Assembly: GCF_003576645.1 (NCBI RefSeq)
Contig: NC_044922.1
Location: 1,481,904 to 1,545,903 of the forward strand
Reading direction: 5' to 3'
DNA: 64,000 nt
Origin: Ipomoea triloba
Lineage: Eukaryota; Streptophyta; Magnoliopsida; Solanales; Convolvulaceae
In this document: piece after piece, positions 1-11,025 of the stretch
How positions within the stretch are numbered: the stretch's first letter is position 1
Layout of the letters: the number at the start of each line of letters is the position of its first letter
Made by a program: the position numbers and the translations under genes
The notes under the pieces: model-generated
What the model saw: the letters and a program-made list of their open reading frames with translations, nothing else
What the model was told of the DNA's origin: nothing
Database searches by the model: none

Positions 1-699
1 AGAATTGAGCCAAAAGAGCAACGGTCCATGAATAGGCTGATAGAAAATAGATCTAATGGTGCAAGGTGAAAGGAAAATCGAATTTGTGTTAAATTGAACA
101 AAAAGAGTTTTAAAATTATAATATATATAATTGTTGTGTTGAGACTTGAGAACGTGTAAATCCAGTATTCTCATGTAAGAGGCATTATCTACTCCAATTG
201 GCTTGCTGCATGATGGGGCATGGCAACCACCCTAATGAGTTAGGTGTGAGGGTGTGAGGACAATCTTTAATTATTTGCGATTTGTGTGAGTGTAATGTTT
301 ACATGTGAACATATATATTTTGTTTATATTATGGCAATATTGGATCCACTATTAGTCAATATTATCATCCATGTAATGTTAACATCAATATATTTGAAAC
401 TTGAATTTGAAACTTGATATCACTACCACCCATGTCTATGAATATAACCGATTATAGATACATATTGCGAGATCTTAATTATACTGACCAATTAAAAAAG
501 AAAAATACTATTTAGACAAAATTTGTTACCAAATAATTTATTTAATGTTGTGATATGTGATATATATCACAATCGTTTTATATTTATTGTCTAAATGCGA
601 GTTGTCTAACCCTGTAACGAATTAATTATGTAAAGTCACATCATATAATAAAAAGATTTGGTGAAAAATTGGGTCTATGCAGCACTGTCTTGCAGGAGC

Positions 700-900
700 A
701 GTGTCTAATTCAGAAAGAAATTAGGTCACAATAATGCATTCCCACCGCACTAAAATTAATATGAATTCGTCCCATCAGAACTCTTTATCTGCATCTGGGA
801 GGGATGTGGAGGCCTCCACATTGCTGCGGGTGAGACTCGATCCCTGATCTTTGGTCTCAAACTTTTTCTATGACCAGTTGAGTTGTCCATGCGGACATAA
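700..900 (-). mobile_element. tRNA-derived SINE, antisense copy (family A)
   Basis: Read on the minus strand, about 897 down to 815 contains an A-box-like GGACAACTCAACTGGTCA followed by a B-box-like GGATCGAGTCTCACC, the two halves of a tRNA-type pol III promoter. The same head recurs at 5695-5815 (+) and 25735-25850 (-), and a fragment occurs near 3198-3235. A repeated element with two tRNA-like boxes is the hallmark of a plant SINE. The ends are not sharp. Confidence 0.5.
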
Positions 901-1290
901 AACAAAATTCCTAGCTATACATAGTCATGAATTTGTATATATTTGCCCAAATTTCTGACCTGTTCTTTTCAACAGACAAAATCATTAGTTTTGATTTTGG
1001 AAGGGAAAATGAAAAATCAAAGAGTTGGTACTCCTGCTTTTTTGCACCTGATATTAATATAATTATAATTTAGACCCCCTAAAATGACCTAATTAAAGTA
1101 AGACTCCTTTGGGGTATCTCAAGAATGTTTGGGGACTAAAGTCAAATAAACTTCAACTATGGGTTGGAATACTTCATTTTCTTTTTTATATTTTCCCCTA
1201 AAAGAAAAAAAAAAGAAATAAAAATTGGAATAATATGTACTAATGTACTACATTTTCTATTTCAATGTCCAACTCCTTTTGATCAACCAC

Positions 1291-1555
1291 TTTTTTTTTA
1301 AGGTAAACGTAGCTATTCCATTAATTCATAACATAAAACGTTTACATCAATGATCAATGAAATGGTAAACCATTCCTTACAGTCAGACATAGAAACAACT
1401 TTTCTAACTATGCTATAGAAAACTTGAATCGCAGACTGTTTCATAACTATGAAGCTATGTTCCTTCAGGGAGTTTAAAGCTTCATCAAAGATCTGGGTCT
1501 TCGTCATCATTCTTTTTTGCTCGCCCAGGATACGATCAACACTTGTCGAAACCAA
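1291..1555 (-). mobile_element. LINE 3' end remnant with poly-A tail
   Basis: The minus-strand reading contains a short tail, SDCKEWFTISLIIDVNVL, ending in ELME and a stop. This resembles the C-terminal tail that follows the RNase H domain of plant LINEs; a related tail (LSDCMEWCMY) is seen at 10.3 kb. It is followed on the minus strand by a short A-run (plus 1291-1299), as expected for a truncated reverse-transcribed insertion. The part upstream of the tail is not clearly LINE. Confidence 0.45.
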
Positions 1556-3589
1556 ACTAAACGATTTATGCTAATGAAAATGAAAAGCTCGTGAAAGTAA
1601 CGAGAGGAAAAATGCTCGTGAAACTAACGAGAGGAAAACACAATAATAGAGAAAATAAAAAGTAAAATCAAAGTAGGGTTGGGAGTTCAAGACTACCAAC
1701 ACAAACCCCAATACCTACCTACTATTATTTTATTCAAAGAGAAAGAAAACGGAAGAAGAAGATCTGTGGCGGTGGTCGGAGGCGGACGGAACTGCGACGG
1801 TGGTCGGAGCGGAAGAAGAGCGAGAGAAAACATAGAAGGTGACCAAAACCGCCGACTCAAAGCTCCATTAGAGCTCCGGCCGGAGGCCGACTGTGGAAGC
1901 TGAAGTTGGGCAGCAGAGAAAGGCGGCGTTTGGTTTTAGAGAGAAAAGGGAGGCAGCATTCTACAATATTCTATTTATTTATACATACAGCTAATATGGC
2001 ATTCAACCAATTTTAACTTTAGCTAATTTCTTAAAACATTATTATACAGAAAACCTTGAGGTAATCGCAAATCACATAGAAAAGGTAATGTGTACTAGGA
2101 AGGCCTAAGAAGACTCCGTTATCCCTTAGGACAAGCTAAGAGAATCATGTTTCACTCACTTGATCTCCGTTTTCATAGCATGATTTAGCTATTTTTCATG
2201 GTTTGAATGGAAGTTTGGATGGCCAAGTCAAACATCCTACTATCAAAATGGGACATTGGTTGCTACACGATTATAAGGAAATAAAATTATGTCTTTACTA
2301 CTAACTATTGCTTCCGTGACTCTTTTACAATGTAGCCTCTCATTTTGGAGATCCACTTCGTGTCACTAAATCACAAGATCATTAATAGATCAGATAATTA
2401 ATTGTTATATAATGTAACTAATATTTTCACCCGTGCGATGCCGTGCGATGCACGGTCAAAGATATTATATATATAATTTAGTCTAATATAATAATAATAA
2501 TAAAACTAAATGATGAATAGAAATAATATAAATTCATAATGCTAATGATAGATTGAACGTACACCCTGTATTTTTTTTTATTGCATTTTTCGGAAGTATC
2601 ATATTAAAAAAAAATAAAATTCAACATTGAAATAAGTGCTACCATTTTTTTCAACTCCTAAGTAAGCAAGTTTATAATCCCATTGTTTTCAAAAAAAAAG
2701 TTTATAATCCCATTATGAATTAATTTGTCATTATCCTCTCAAAATTATTATTGATCTGAACTGCCACACGTACTGATATATTCTGTGTTTGCCAGTTCAT
2801 ATACTTCTAAACCCCCACCCAAACGTCGCAAGCAACGACCATAGTGGATGAATAGACTACCCACGGTTTTCTCTCAACATTTATGATAGACAACCTTCAT
2901 TATTCAATTCTAATATATTTTTATTATTTTTATTATTAAAGCGATATCAACTTTGTCTTGTCTTATTATATATGCGCGTGTTGACGGTGTTATGGGACTT
3001 CATTTTTTTTTTCTATAACTCGCTAGAAGGAATACGTTCACTTTTGATTGTTGATTGCGTTACGTGATGATCTAGGACAAGGAGAACGGGGAGAATACAA
3101 ACAATATAACTCAAACTTAAAGACTTTCAATAATATTTAAATTTGAACTTTTCAATACAAAAGTTTGTTTAAATAGACAATTAAGAAAATAGAAGAATGT
3201 CCGCATGAATAGCTTAATTGGCCACAGGGTAATTCATGTATTTAATCATTATTGCTTCAATTCATGTACCGTATCAAGTGACCTGGTCATTCAATTGTTT
3301 ACATTATTAAACTATTATATGTTATCACACAATAAATAACTTGTTTTGTTAACATTCAACAAATAAAAGGATTAGAACATGAAATGACTTTGACATTCAT
3401 AAGAACTTACTTAAGAGTGGTGCATGCACCCAACATTTCAAAATTAGGTAATAAAAATTATTAATTAATTTATCAAAAATTATCTTTGTCAAAGTAGAAA
3501 CTTAAACAAATGAGAACAATAAAATTAATACTCGCGATTAAGTATAGAGTTTAAATATGGGAAGAAATGTGAAAGAAAAGGACTTTAAA

Positions 3590-3715
3590 AATACGGATTC
3601 AACATGTCGTTCTCCCAACACTCGTTAGTCTCAATGGGATTCAAATTCGTGATCTGTTGTGATACCAGAATTTTTTGGATCAAGTGCTTACCACTACACT
3701 ATAAGCTATAGCAAG
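3590..3715 (-). mobile_element. SINE-like fragment, antisense
   Basis: Minus-strand reading gives TATAGTGTAGTGGTAAGCAC, a good tRNA A-box-like segment, followed about 45 nt later by ATTTGAATCCC, a B-box-like segment. Spacing and order match a tRNA-derived SINE head. No 3' tail or target duplication was identified. Confidence 0.4.
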
Positions 3716-4652
3716 TAGTGAATGTTGCAACTTTACTTATTTATACTTTCTTAGCAATTAACGTCATGTTTCAATAGTAGAATGTTGGACTCGACTCTTA
3801 GAGCAACCGCCTAACAGCCATCAATGTAACCTATGAGTAATGTTACAGACCTCCTAAATTTCTCCTCCAATCTTTGCTTTTGACGTGGCATAATCTATCT
3901 GGTAGGAATTTTTAGTATTTGGTTAAATATACAACACAAATTCTAATATTTTTATAATAATAAAACTCAAATAATGTCATGATATATTTTTAGATGTTAT
4001 TGGTTTCTTCCTAACATTTTTAATAACTTGTGTGTTTGTAAGTAGATACCCTTAAAAGGGAAAAACAATGTAATGTGGCAAGGGGAGGAATGTAAACAAT
4101 TACTTGGGGAGTGAAGAAATCTAAGATAAATAGGGGACCCAAAGACAAAAAAATCTAAGTGAAATGGATTTTTTTGGCAGCAAAATCTAAAGCATTCTTC
4201 TTTTGTAGGACCTACAAAGATTTCATGCCCCCCTACTTTTCCTCTATATAACACCCAACCAACCTCATTTCACCTCTCCCCAATTTTTCCTAGCTCTCAC
4301 ACCCTTTACTCTTTGTTTTATTATTCTGTTATTAAATATACATACATATATATATATATATAGTTCTTTCTACTACTGTTCACTTAAAGTAGCTAACCAA
4401 CACACTCCCTCATCTGCCATGCTGTCCTTTTGTGACAGTTAACAGCATTGTTTGCAGACACTACTACAGAAAACACCTTTAACGGGTCGGTTTTTTGAGG
4501 TAGTTATAATACATGGATACTAAGTAGTGTGTACTATGAAAGAGGATGCTGTTTATGTTGTGGTTGTTGACTGATCTGAACAAGTTTAAAGTTAGTTGAG
4601 AGTTGAGTGTATATATATAGGTGCAGTTATATAGTTAGTTAGTTATATATAT

Positions 4653-7600
4653 ATGATGAAGGAAAGTGGGAGGAAACAAGGTGCAACTTCCCCTTGTGCT
4701 GCTTGCAAGCTGCTGAGGAGGAGATGTGCCCAAGACTGTGTTTTTGCACCTTATTTCCCTGCTGATGAGCCCCAGAAGTTTGCCAGTGTGCATAAGGTTT
4801 TTGGTGCTAGCAATGTCAACAAGATGCTGCAGGTAATTATATATATGCCCCCTTACTTTTTATGTTTTTAGTGGTTTTACACTTTTGATCTCTCTCTGTA
4901 TATCATGCTGGTCCACACCTATGGCGGTAGTACTCGATACAATTGTATTGTATTGAGTATTACTGGTAATAGTTTGGTTCTCATAGTATACAGTACAATC
5001 ACATTACAATGACGTATACTTAGTGAAGTTATTATATTATATTCATTTGACTTTATAAGTTGTATTCTCCCTTATGACAAAGCACATGATATTATAACTA
5101 TGACGACATTGTAAAATTTTTCATACATACACATTACAATTGAAGGACGAAAAATCTACTTCCAACTTTGCCCCTTCCTTGACCCAGTTGTCACCTCTGT
5201 GGTGTATCAATAGTTATAACATGAACCCGGATTCACCTTGCAATGTGAACTCATCACAATTTACATACTGAATGTTCACCATTCAAATGGTAAACATTCA
5301 GTTGTGACCACTTGTTATATATAAATTGTAAACATTCAGTATATAAATTGTGTATTTTAGACACGGGTCTAAAGAATAATTTGCCATGGTGTATGCATAT
5401 AGTCCATATTTACAACCCAAGTTATTTGCACTACTAGCTATCGTATATCATTTTATGAGTTTTTTTATGCATTTTACCACTAAACTAAACAAGTTCTTTT
5501 CCTATTGCAACTAGCTAGTACCTCTATAGTATGAGCCTACTATACAAGCAGTTATTCACTATATATGAACAATACATGCCAACATTACTTGATTATTTGA
5601 ACTTTTTAGTCGTTTTGTAGAGCAAAACATAATTTGTGTCCAAGATTGATGTGCCTTTTTATGGATACAATATATACTATCAAGAAACCAAATGAATTGT
5701 CCGAATGGGCAGTTTAATTGGTCACATGGGTAAAGTTTGGGAAAGAAAAAACCAGATCTATATCGAATCTCACCAGTAGCAATGTGGGAGTAACCTCTCA
5801 AAATGAAGGGAACTCTGTGTTAACTGAGACTGAGTTACCATGATTTAATTTACATCTCAAAATAAATAGACGATTGTGTGTAATGTATGATTCTTATACT
5901 TAAAAGTTACGGATTCAATTTTACTTTACCCTCTTAGTTGAGAGCCTGCATATCAAACTGGATCTTTCTATTGCGGGTCCCAGTGCACACCTTGATGTTT
6001 CTGTGGTCACCCAAAAAGATTATCCACAATTTAGAGTCTAATGCATACTTTACGACTGAAATAAACGGTCCATAAGCCCCACTCCAATAACCTGAAAATA
6101 TATCAAAGGGAACCTTTATTGAAGTTAGCCAATTATGAATGTTCTTTATTAGTACACTGTAGCATGATCCTTTCTACGGACTCCAATCTATTACTTTTAA
6201 GATTGAGTCTAATTCACTAACAAAATTTACATTAAATCTTGTATATATATTACTATCTTGTCTTGTAGTATCATACTTTATATATTTTTTCATGTGATTT
6301 TCTATAGCGTTAATAGTATCAAGTACAACTATATATACTTTTTTTTTAATATATCTTATAGTATCAACACTTGTCAATAGTATTCGGGTACAATAAGGCA
6401 TATCATATTTAGTTGTACCAAATATTATCGACGCTATAAAAATATTTATATATTCATTAGTCACTTATAAATTAACTTATCCAAAATGTTATTTTTCATT
6501 AAAAAAAATTACATTTGTTGATTTGTCTAGTATCACAACACCATTTGTGTTTATTGATTGACCCCATAGCATATTTTTATATGCTATAGTTTTTTAAGTG
6601 CTTGTGTATTAATGGAATCCCATTTCAGCAACTCATTTCACTCCTAACATATATTACTCTATTAGTCTATTTATAAAATTCGGTACAACTCTAACCAAGT
6701 TAGTTGAGCATTGATAATTATAAAGTTTTAAGTAATTTTTCATGGGAGCTGTCTATTGACATTCTTAGTTTAAATCAATAAACTACAGACTTCACCTATA
6801 GTGCGCATTTACATAACTATTGCGGATCTTCAGTAAATCAAAGTTTTAATCTAGACATTTGTTATATATATATATATGTATATATAGTCTTTTTAAAAAG
6901 CAGGAGGTGAATCCTTTGGATTCTTACAAAAAGACTAAAAAACACAAATTTTGGAAAAGAATAAATAAAGGAGAGGGGGCTAAGATTCAATTCCACACAA
7001 TAAATAAAGCTTTGCCATCTTTAAGACCATTCAGCTCTCGTTTTTTCTAGGGGAAGCAATGGTGAGTCCAATCAAAATGAAGCATATAGTCAATAAAATG
7101 GTTATCCCTTAGTAATTGGGAAAAGTTGTACGTATTGTGTTTGGTTTTTCAGATAGATGTTGAGTTCACACTTCAATTGTAAAGATTAAAGGTGGAAACA
7201 AAAATTCCATGAAAAGTTTAGGTTTATTTTCTACTTTAATAATTTTGTTCTTTGAAACCATGGCTAATTAAGTTGGTGTCATTGTGACATCATCATTACA
7301 TAATTTATACATACTCCATAATATATAATGTAATTGGCTGATTTTGGTCTTGTATATTCTAAATATAAAACGTAAAATACAATGATGTGTGCCTAACATT
7401 TTATAATAATTAATGAACTAGACAAATAGTGCCGATGATCCAATGGTATTTTTTGTATGATAGGTAACTATTGTATGTACTACTGAAATTTTAGTCATAT
7501 TTTTTTTTAATTAATTGAAGAAAATCAACTGTCACTATTTGGTGATAATATATATTCAATAAACCTTGCTCTGTGACTCTTCAGGAGCTACCGGAGCATC

Positions 7601-7956
7601 ATCGGGGCGACGCCGTGAGCTCAATGGTGTACGAGGCAAATGCGAGGGTGAGGGATCCAGTTTACGGGTGTGTAGGGGCGATATCATCGTTGCAGCAACA
7701 AATCGACATGCTCCAAACGCAATTGGCGATCGCGCAGGCTGAGGTGGTGCACATGAGGATGCGCCAATCGGTGTCCTTCGCCGCCGCAGGCGGCGGCGGA
7801 AACTCGCCGGAGAACATGGCGGCTTCGCCGCCGACACCCGCGTCTAGGCACGCGCCGCCGCCTTATCATCATCATCATCAAACCAGGTCCCATTTTAGCA
7901 TGGACATGGTGATGGACCAGGCAACATGGGGGAATAGCCATTGTGGTTATGCTTAG
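4653..7956 (+). CDS. LBD4: LOB-domain transcription factor, class I (LBD4-like)
   Basis: Two exons, 4653-4832 and 7585-7956, joined in phase 0 to give 183 aa. The donor is CTGCAG|GTAATT and the acceptor CTCTTCAG|GAG. Exon 1 carries the zinc-finger-like CX2CX6CX3C block (CAACKLLRRRCAQDC, residues 15-29) and most of the GAS block (FASVHKVFGASNVNKML). Exon 2 opens with ELPEHHRGDAVSSMVYEAN and the leucine-zipper-like LQQQIDMLQTQLAIAQAEV, which places it in class I. The tail is variable, with His and Gly runs. LBD proteins are plant-specific nuclear DNA-binding factors; LBD3/LBD4 relatives act in vascular and cambial development. The intron falls at the conserved LBD position but is long at 2,752 bp. 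The start could be the second Met (4656), which matches the usual MKES start. The exact orthologue (LBD3 or LBD4) is inferred. Confidence 0.93.
4833..7584 (+). other. Large intron of the LBD gene
   Basis: 2,752-bp AT-rich intron. It contains an inverted-repeat segment around 5260-5340, in which GAATGTT and AACATTC arms flank ACCATT/AATGGT, and a SINE family A copy at 5695-5815. No ORF in it resembles a protein. Confidence 0.8.
5695..5815 (+). mobile_element. tRNA-derived SINE fragment (family A)
   Basis: Contains GGGCAGTTTAATTGGTCACA (A-box-like), then TATCGAATCTCACCAG (B-box-like), then GCAATGTGGGAG. This is the same order of blocks as the antisense copies at 815-897 and 25735-25850. It lies inside the LBD intron in sense orientation. 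The 3' end is unclear. Confidence 0.5.
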
Positions 7957-7959
7957 TAG

Positions 7960-10290
7960 GCTAGTGGTTCGACCAACAACTAGCATGCTCGCAATGTCTT
8001 TTTTTTTTTTGGTTTTTGGGTCTAATATTTTGTTGGCTATCATTATGCTCTCTTTTCTTTATTGTCTGCCCATCTTTCTTTGTCACTTTTGCTCACTACA
8101 CATCTTTATAGCTAGCACATATCCTGACACAACCCCACTGCACCCCCTTGAGATGATGATGATGATATTGATGTATATGTTATATATGAGCTATTATTAT
8201 GCATGATATATATGCTTGTAGATATATTGATTATGTGTGTTCTTGGTTGATTATGTATGGCTACTTTCCATCTCAATCTTTATAAATTTAGGGATTTTAA
8301 TTTATGCAGTGTTAGTATTAAAGCCATACATATTATATACGGAGTACTTAATTATATTGGTTACTATTAGCACTAGCAAGTGTCAACAATACTATGTACA
8401 ATCATAAACCATACTTGGTTATAATAACTGATACCCATATATACCCTAGGCCTAAACAATCTCATAAACTTAATAGAAATGAAATTCTTCACTACCATAC
8501 TATTCACTTTTTTTTTTATGAGTCATCATCGATTTATAATTAAACTCTAAAATTAAATAGTTTAGGTGGCTACTTACATCAAATCAGATCACCATTAGAT
8601 TTCATGCATATATGGTTGATTCTTAATTAACCAAGCAAATTAAATAATACCCATGCCTAAAAACAAATTTTGAAACTCTAAAATTAGTCGCTCTTAACGG
8701 TGATTAATTTAACCTAACTAAATGAATGATCAGTACAGTTCAACTTATAATCAACTCTTCAAAGTTGTAAATAACACCCAACTTAATTTATATATAGCCC
8801 ATGACTCCAATTCCTTCTTTTCTTTCTCTAGTTCATTCCATCTCCTCTCCAATTTCTTGTCAACCACTATATCCAACGTTGCATTTGGTCATTCTTTGCC
8901 TAAACACGACACTAGCTACAATCGATCTCTTACGTGTACGTTTTATTATTAGACTTTGTAATCACATCAAATGCTTAGATTTCACAACTAAACCAATTAA
9001 GAGCTAAAATGTGTGTGGTGATGGCGTGCTGCCCAATTAAGACCATTAAGCACACCACAAAATAGCTCTCTGATGTAAAGGGAATCTCATGGCGTGACAA
9101 GTGAAAGGAAGTTTCAATGTTTAGCAGGAAAATTAAATATATAATTTTTTTCAAAATAAAAACTTTCCTAGGAAGGGAGACACCAACGTACCCCAATCAT
9201 TTTCCAAGGATCTATTGAACCGCAGGGTGAAGGTTCTCCACGAACATCAAACCTGTAAGATGTTAGAGGACCAAATTTATCGAGCAATTAGTTGTTCTGT
9301 TATGTTGTTTATAGACATATATGCTCAATTTGGACATCTCATTAGCTAATTTATCACTCTTTTACACTTATATATCCACTAAATTTTACAACGAAACTTT
9401 GGACATATTGTCCCCCCTTTATGAAAAGTTACAATTAAGTCATCAAGACAAAGTATAATTATATTAGCACGAGTAATGTAATTAATTAAATAAAATATAT
9501 ACACACAAATCATCCAAAAATAAAACCCAAACTAAATCCAACTGGCCCAAAAGTACACAACCTAGTATTCCACAAAAATTGGAAACTTATGGGCTAAACA
9601 ATGGGTCATAGGATTGAGTTACAAGGGTGGTGAGTTTGGGCTGCAATAAGAACTTTTTTTGTAGGTTGTCATGAAATCATGCATCAACTCCCAATAAACC
9701 CATTAGACCAGAAGTTCAATCACTTCAATTGGGTTCCAACATTTTTTTTTAATAACCTGTTTCAAATTATATATTCAACTCTGATCTATAAATTTTTTCC
9801 AAAACTAATAAGGTAAATCGAACTAATTTAGCTTCGAAGCTTAACACTAAATTGTATATTTATACGCACAAATGTATTCAACTCAAACTCAAATCTTGAA
9901 TATTCGTGGAAGGAATTGTTCTGTTGTTGGAAGCAAGTTCCAAATGGAATTACCCATCCACTATACCAATGTCTTAGGGGTAACATAAGGCCATTTATTT
10001 TGATTGTTGAAATTCTAATTTCTTTCGCCATTAAAACACTTTTTTTAAAGCTCGTTTCGAACTTGACAAAACTTTCATATATACTCTTCTCACTACCACT
10101 GAGTGTGTGTAGTAAATTTGGTAAATTATAATATGAAAATTATGTATGTACATTGTACAACATGCTCGCTTGAGACAATGTTGGTAAAAGTTGAATTAGT
10201 GATTTTCTAGTACAAGGACATGTTCCACCTGCCCAACTAGCCTTTCAGCAAGTTTGATTGTTGTTTTTCGCAACAAACAGAACGTTTACA
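7960..10290. other. Intergenic region without recognisable gene
   Basis: AT-rich sequence downstream of the LBD gene. Short ORFs near 8722-9196 and 9828-10131 have no recognisable motifs and no coding-like composition. Nothing else is supported. Confidence 0.6.
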
Positions 10291-10297
10291 TTAACTT

Positions 10298-10710
10298 AGA
10301 TCCAAATAGATAACATTACATAGAAATTCAAGAGAGTACATACACCACTCCATACAATCTGACAAATAAACAAACTCTCGAGCAAGGGTATGGGCAATAT
10401 GGTTCGCAAATCATTTAGCAAACTTAATGATAATGTGTTTAAAACATTTTATCATTTCTTTAATATCACGTAAAAGTAAAGAAAATGAAGACTCTCCCCC
10501 ATTTGCACATAGGTCTTGAACAACTTGCAACCAGTCTGTCTCCACATGAATCTTGTCATTTGCTCGTCCTTTAACCCAACTCAATGCTTCTCTAATTGCT
10601 ATGACTTCCACCTTCTTAGGATTAATGCCTCTATTCAAAAAATACCTTTGATTGTTGCGGTTTGTTGATATTATTAATACTATTGGACTTAATCTATAAT
10701 GGTTTTGCAT
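10298..10710 (-). pseudogene. LINE RNase H domain remnant
   Basis: The minus-strand frame contains VEVIAIREALSWVKGR, HVETDWLQVVQDL and FSLLLRDIKEMIKCF, the pattern of the RNase H domain at the C-terminus of plant LINE polyproteins. The frame is cut by a TGA just after FAK. Read through that stop, it continues as FANHIAHTLAREFVYLSD and then a short tail ending in DLS and a natural stop near 10300. The upstream reverse transcriptase is missing. This is a dead 5'-truncated retroelement, not a host gene. Confidence 0.75.
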
Positions 10711-10892
10711 TTTATAATCTTTCTATGTATAAACAAAAGTTCAATAAAATGTCACTTTCGAACATAGTGACATTCTCCACACATATATAACTATGGATTC
10801 AAGAACACAACAATAAGTCAAAAGGTGTCCACCTTCCATGAATTATGAGACATGATTTTTATATTACAAGAAAACTAATATAAATAGTAAAA

Positions 10893-10962
10893 ATAAATAT
10901 CTCCTTAGATATTTCATTTCACTTTGGCGTATAAAATGGGCCCAAACGCGCAATAATATCTT
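10893..10962 (+). promoter_or_regulatory. Evening-element-like motif cluster upstream of the JmjC gene
   Basis: AAATATCT (10895-10902) and its perfect inverted copy AGATATTT (10907-10914) are separated by CCTT, and a third AATATCT lies at 10955-10961. All sit 65-131 bp upstream of the JmjC start codon. A GGGCCCA site (about 10938-10944, TCP/site-II type) lies between them. AATATCT is the core of the evening element bound by CCA1/LHY-type clock MYBs, and Arabidopsis JMJ30 is known to be clock-controlled. Binding here is inferred. Confidence 0.5.
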
Positions 10963-11025
10963 TCACTCTAAGGAAAGTTCTAGACGCAGACAGTAAGTAC
11001 CTCCGCTAGTGACGCTCAACCACCG

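Larger units (their letters stand above)
1..4600. other. Gene-poor intergenic region
   Basis: No convincing gene is visible. The stretch is AT-rich with many poly-A and poly-T runs. It holds an antisense SINE-like element (about 700-900), the 3' end of a LINE (about 1291-1555), a short GC-rich purine stretch (about 1740-1910) whose 74-codon ORF resembles nothing I know, a CCGTGCGATG/GCACGG palindrome near 2430-2455, and another antisense SINE-like piece (3590-3715). The right end contains the LBD promoter and leader. Confidence 0.6.

Noticed and set aside
1679..1903. 74-aa ORF rich in Gly and Arg
   Set aside because: Low-complexity GC-rich patch without known motifs, splice signals or neighbours.
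7556..8043. Minus-strand ORFs opposite LBD exon 2
   Set aside because: GC-rich shadow of the real LBD exon, which has clear family motifs on the plus strand.
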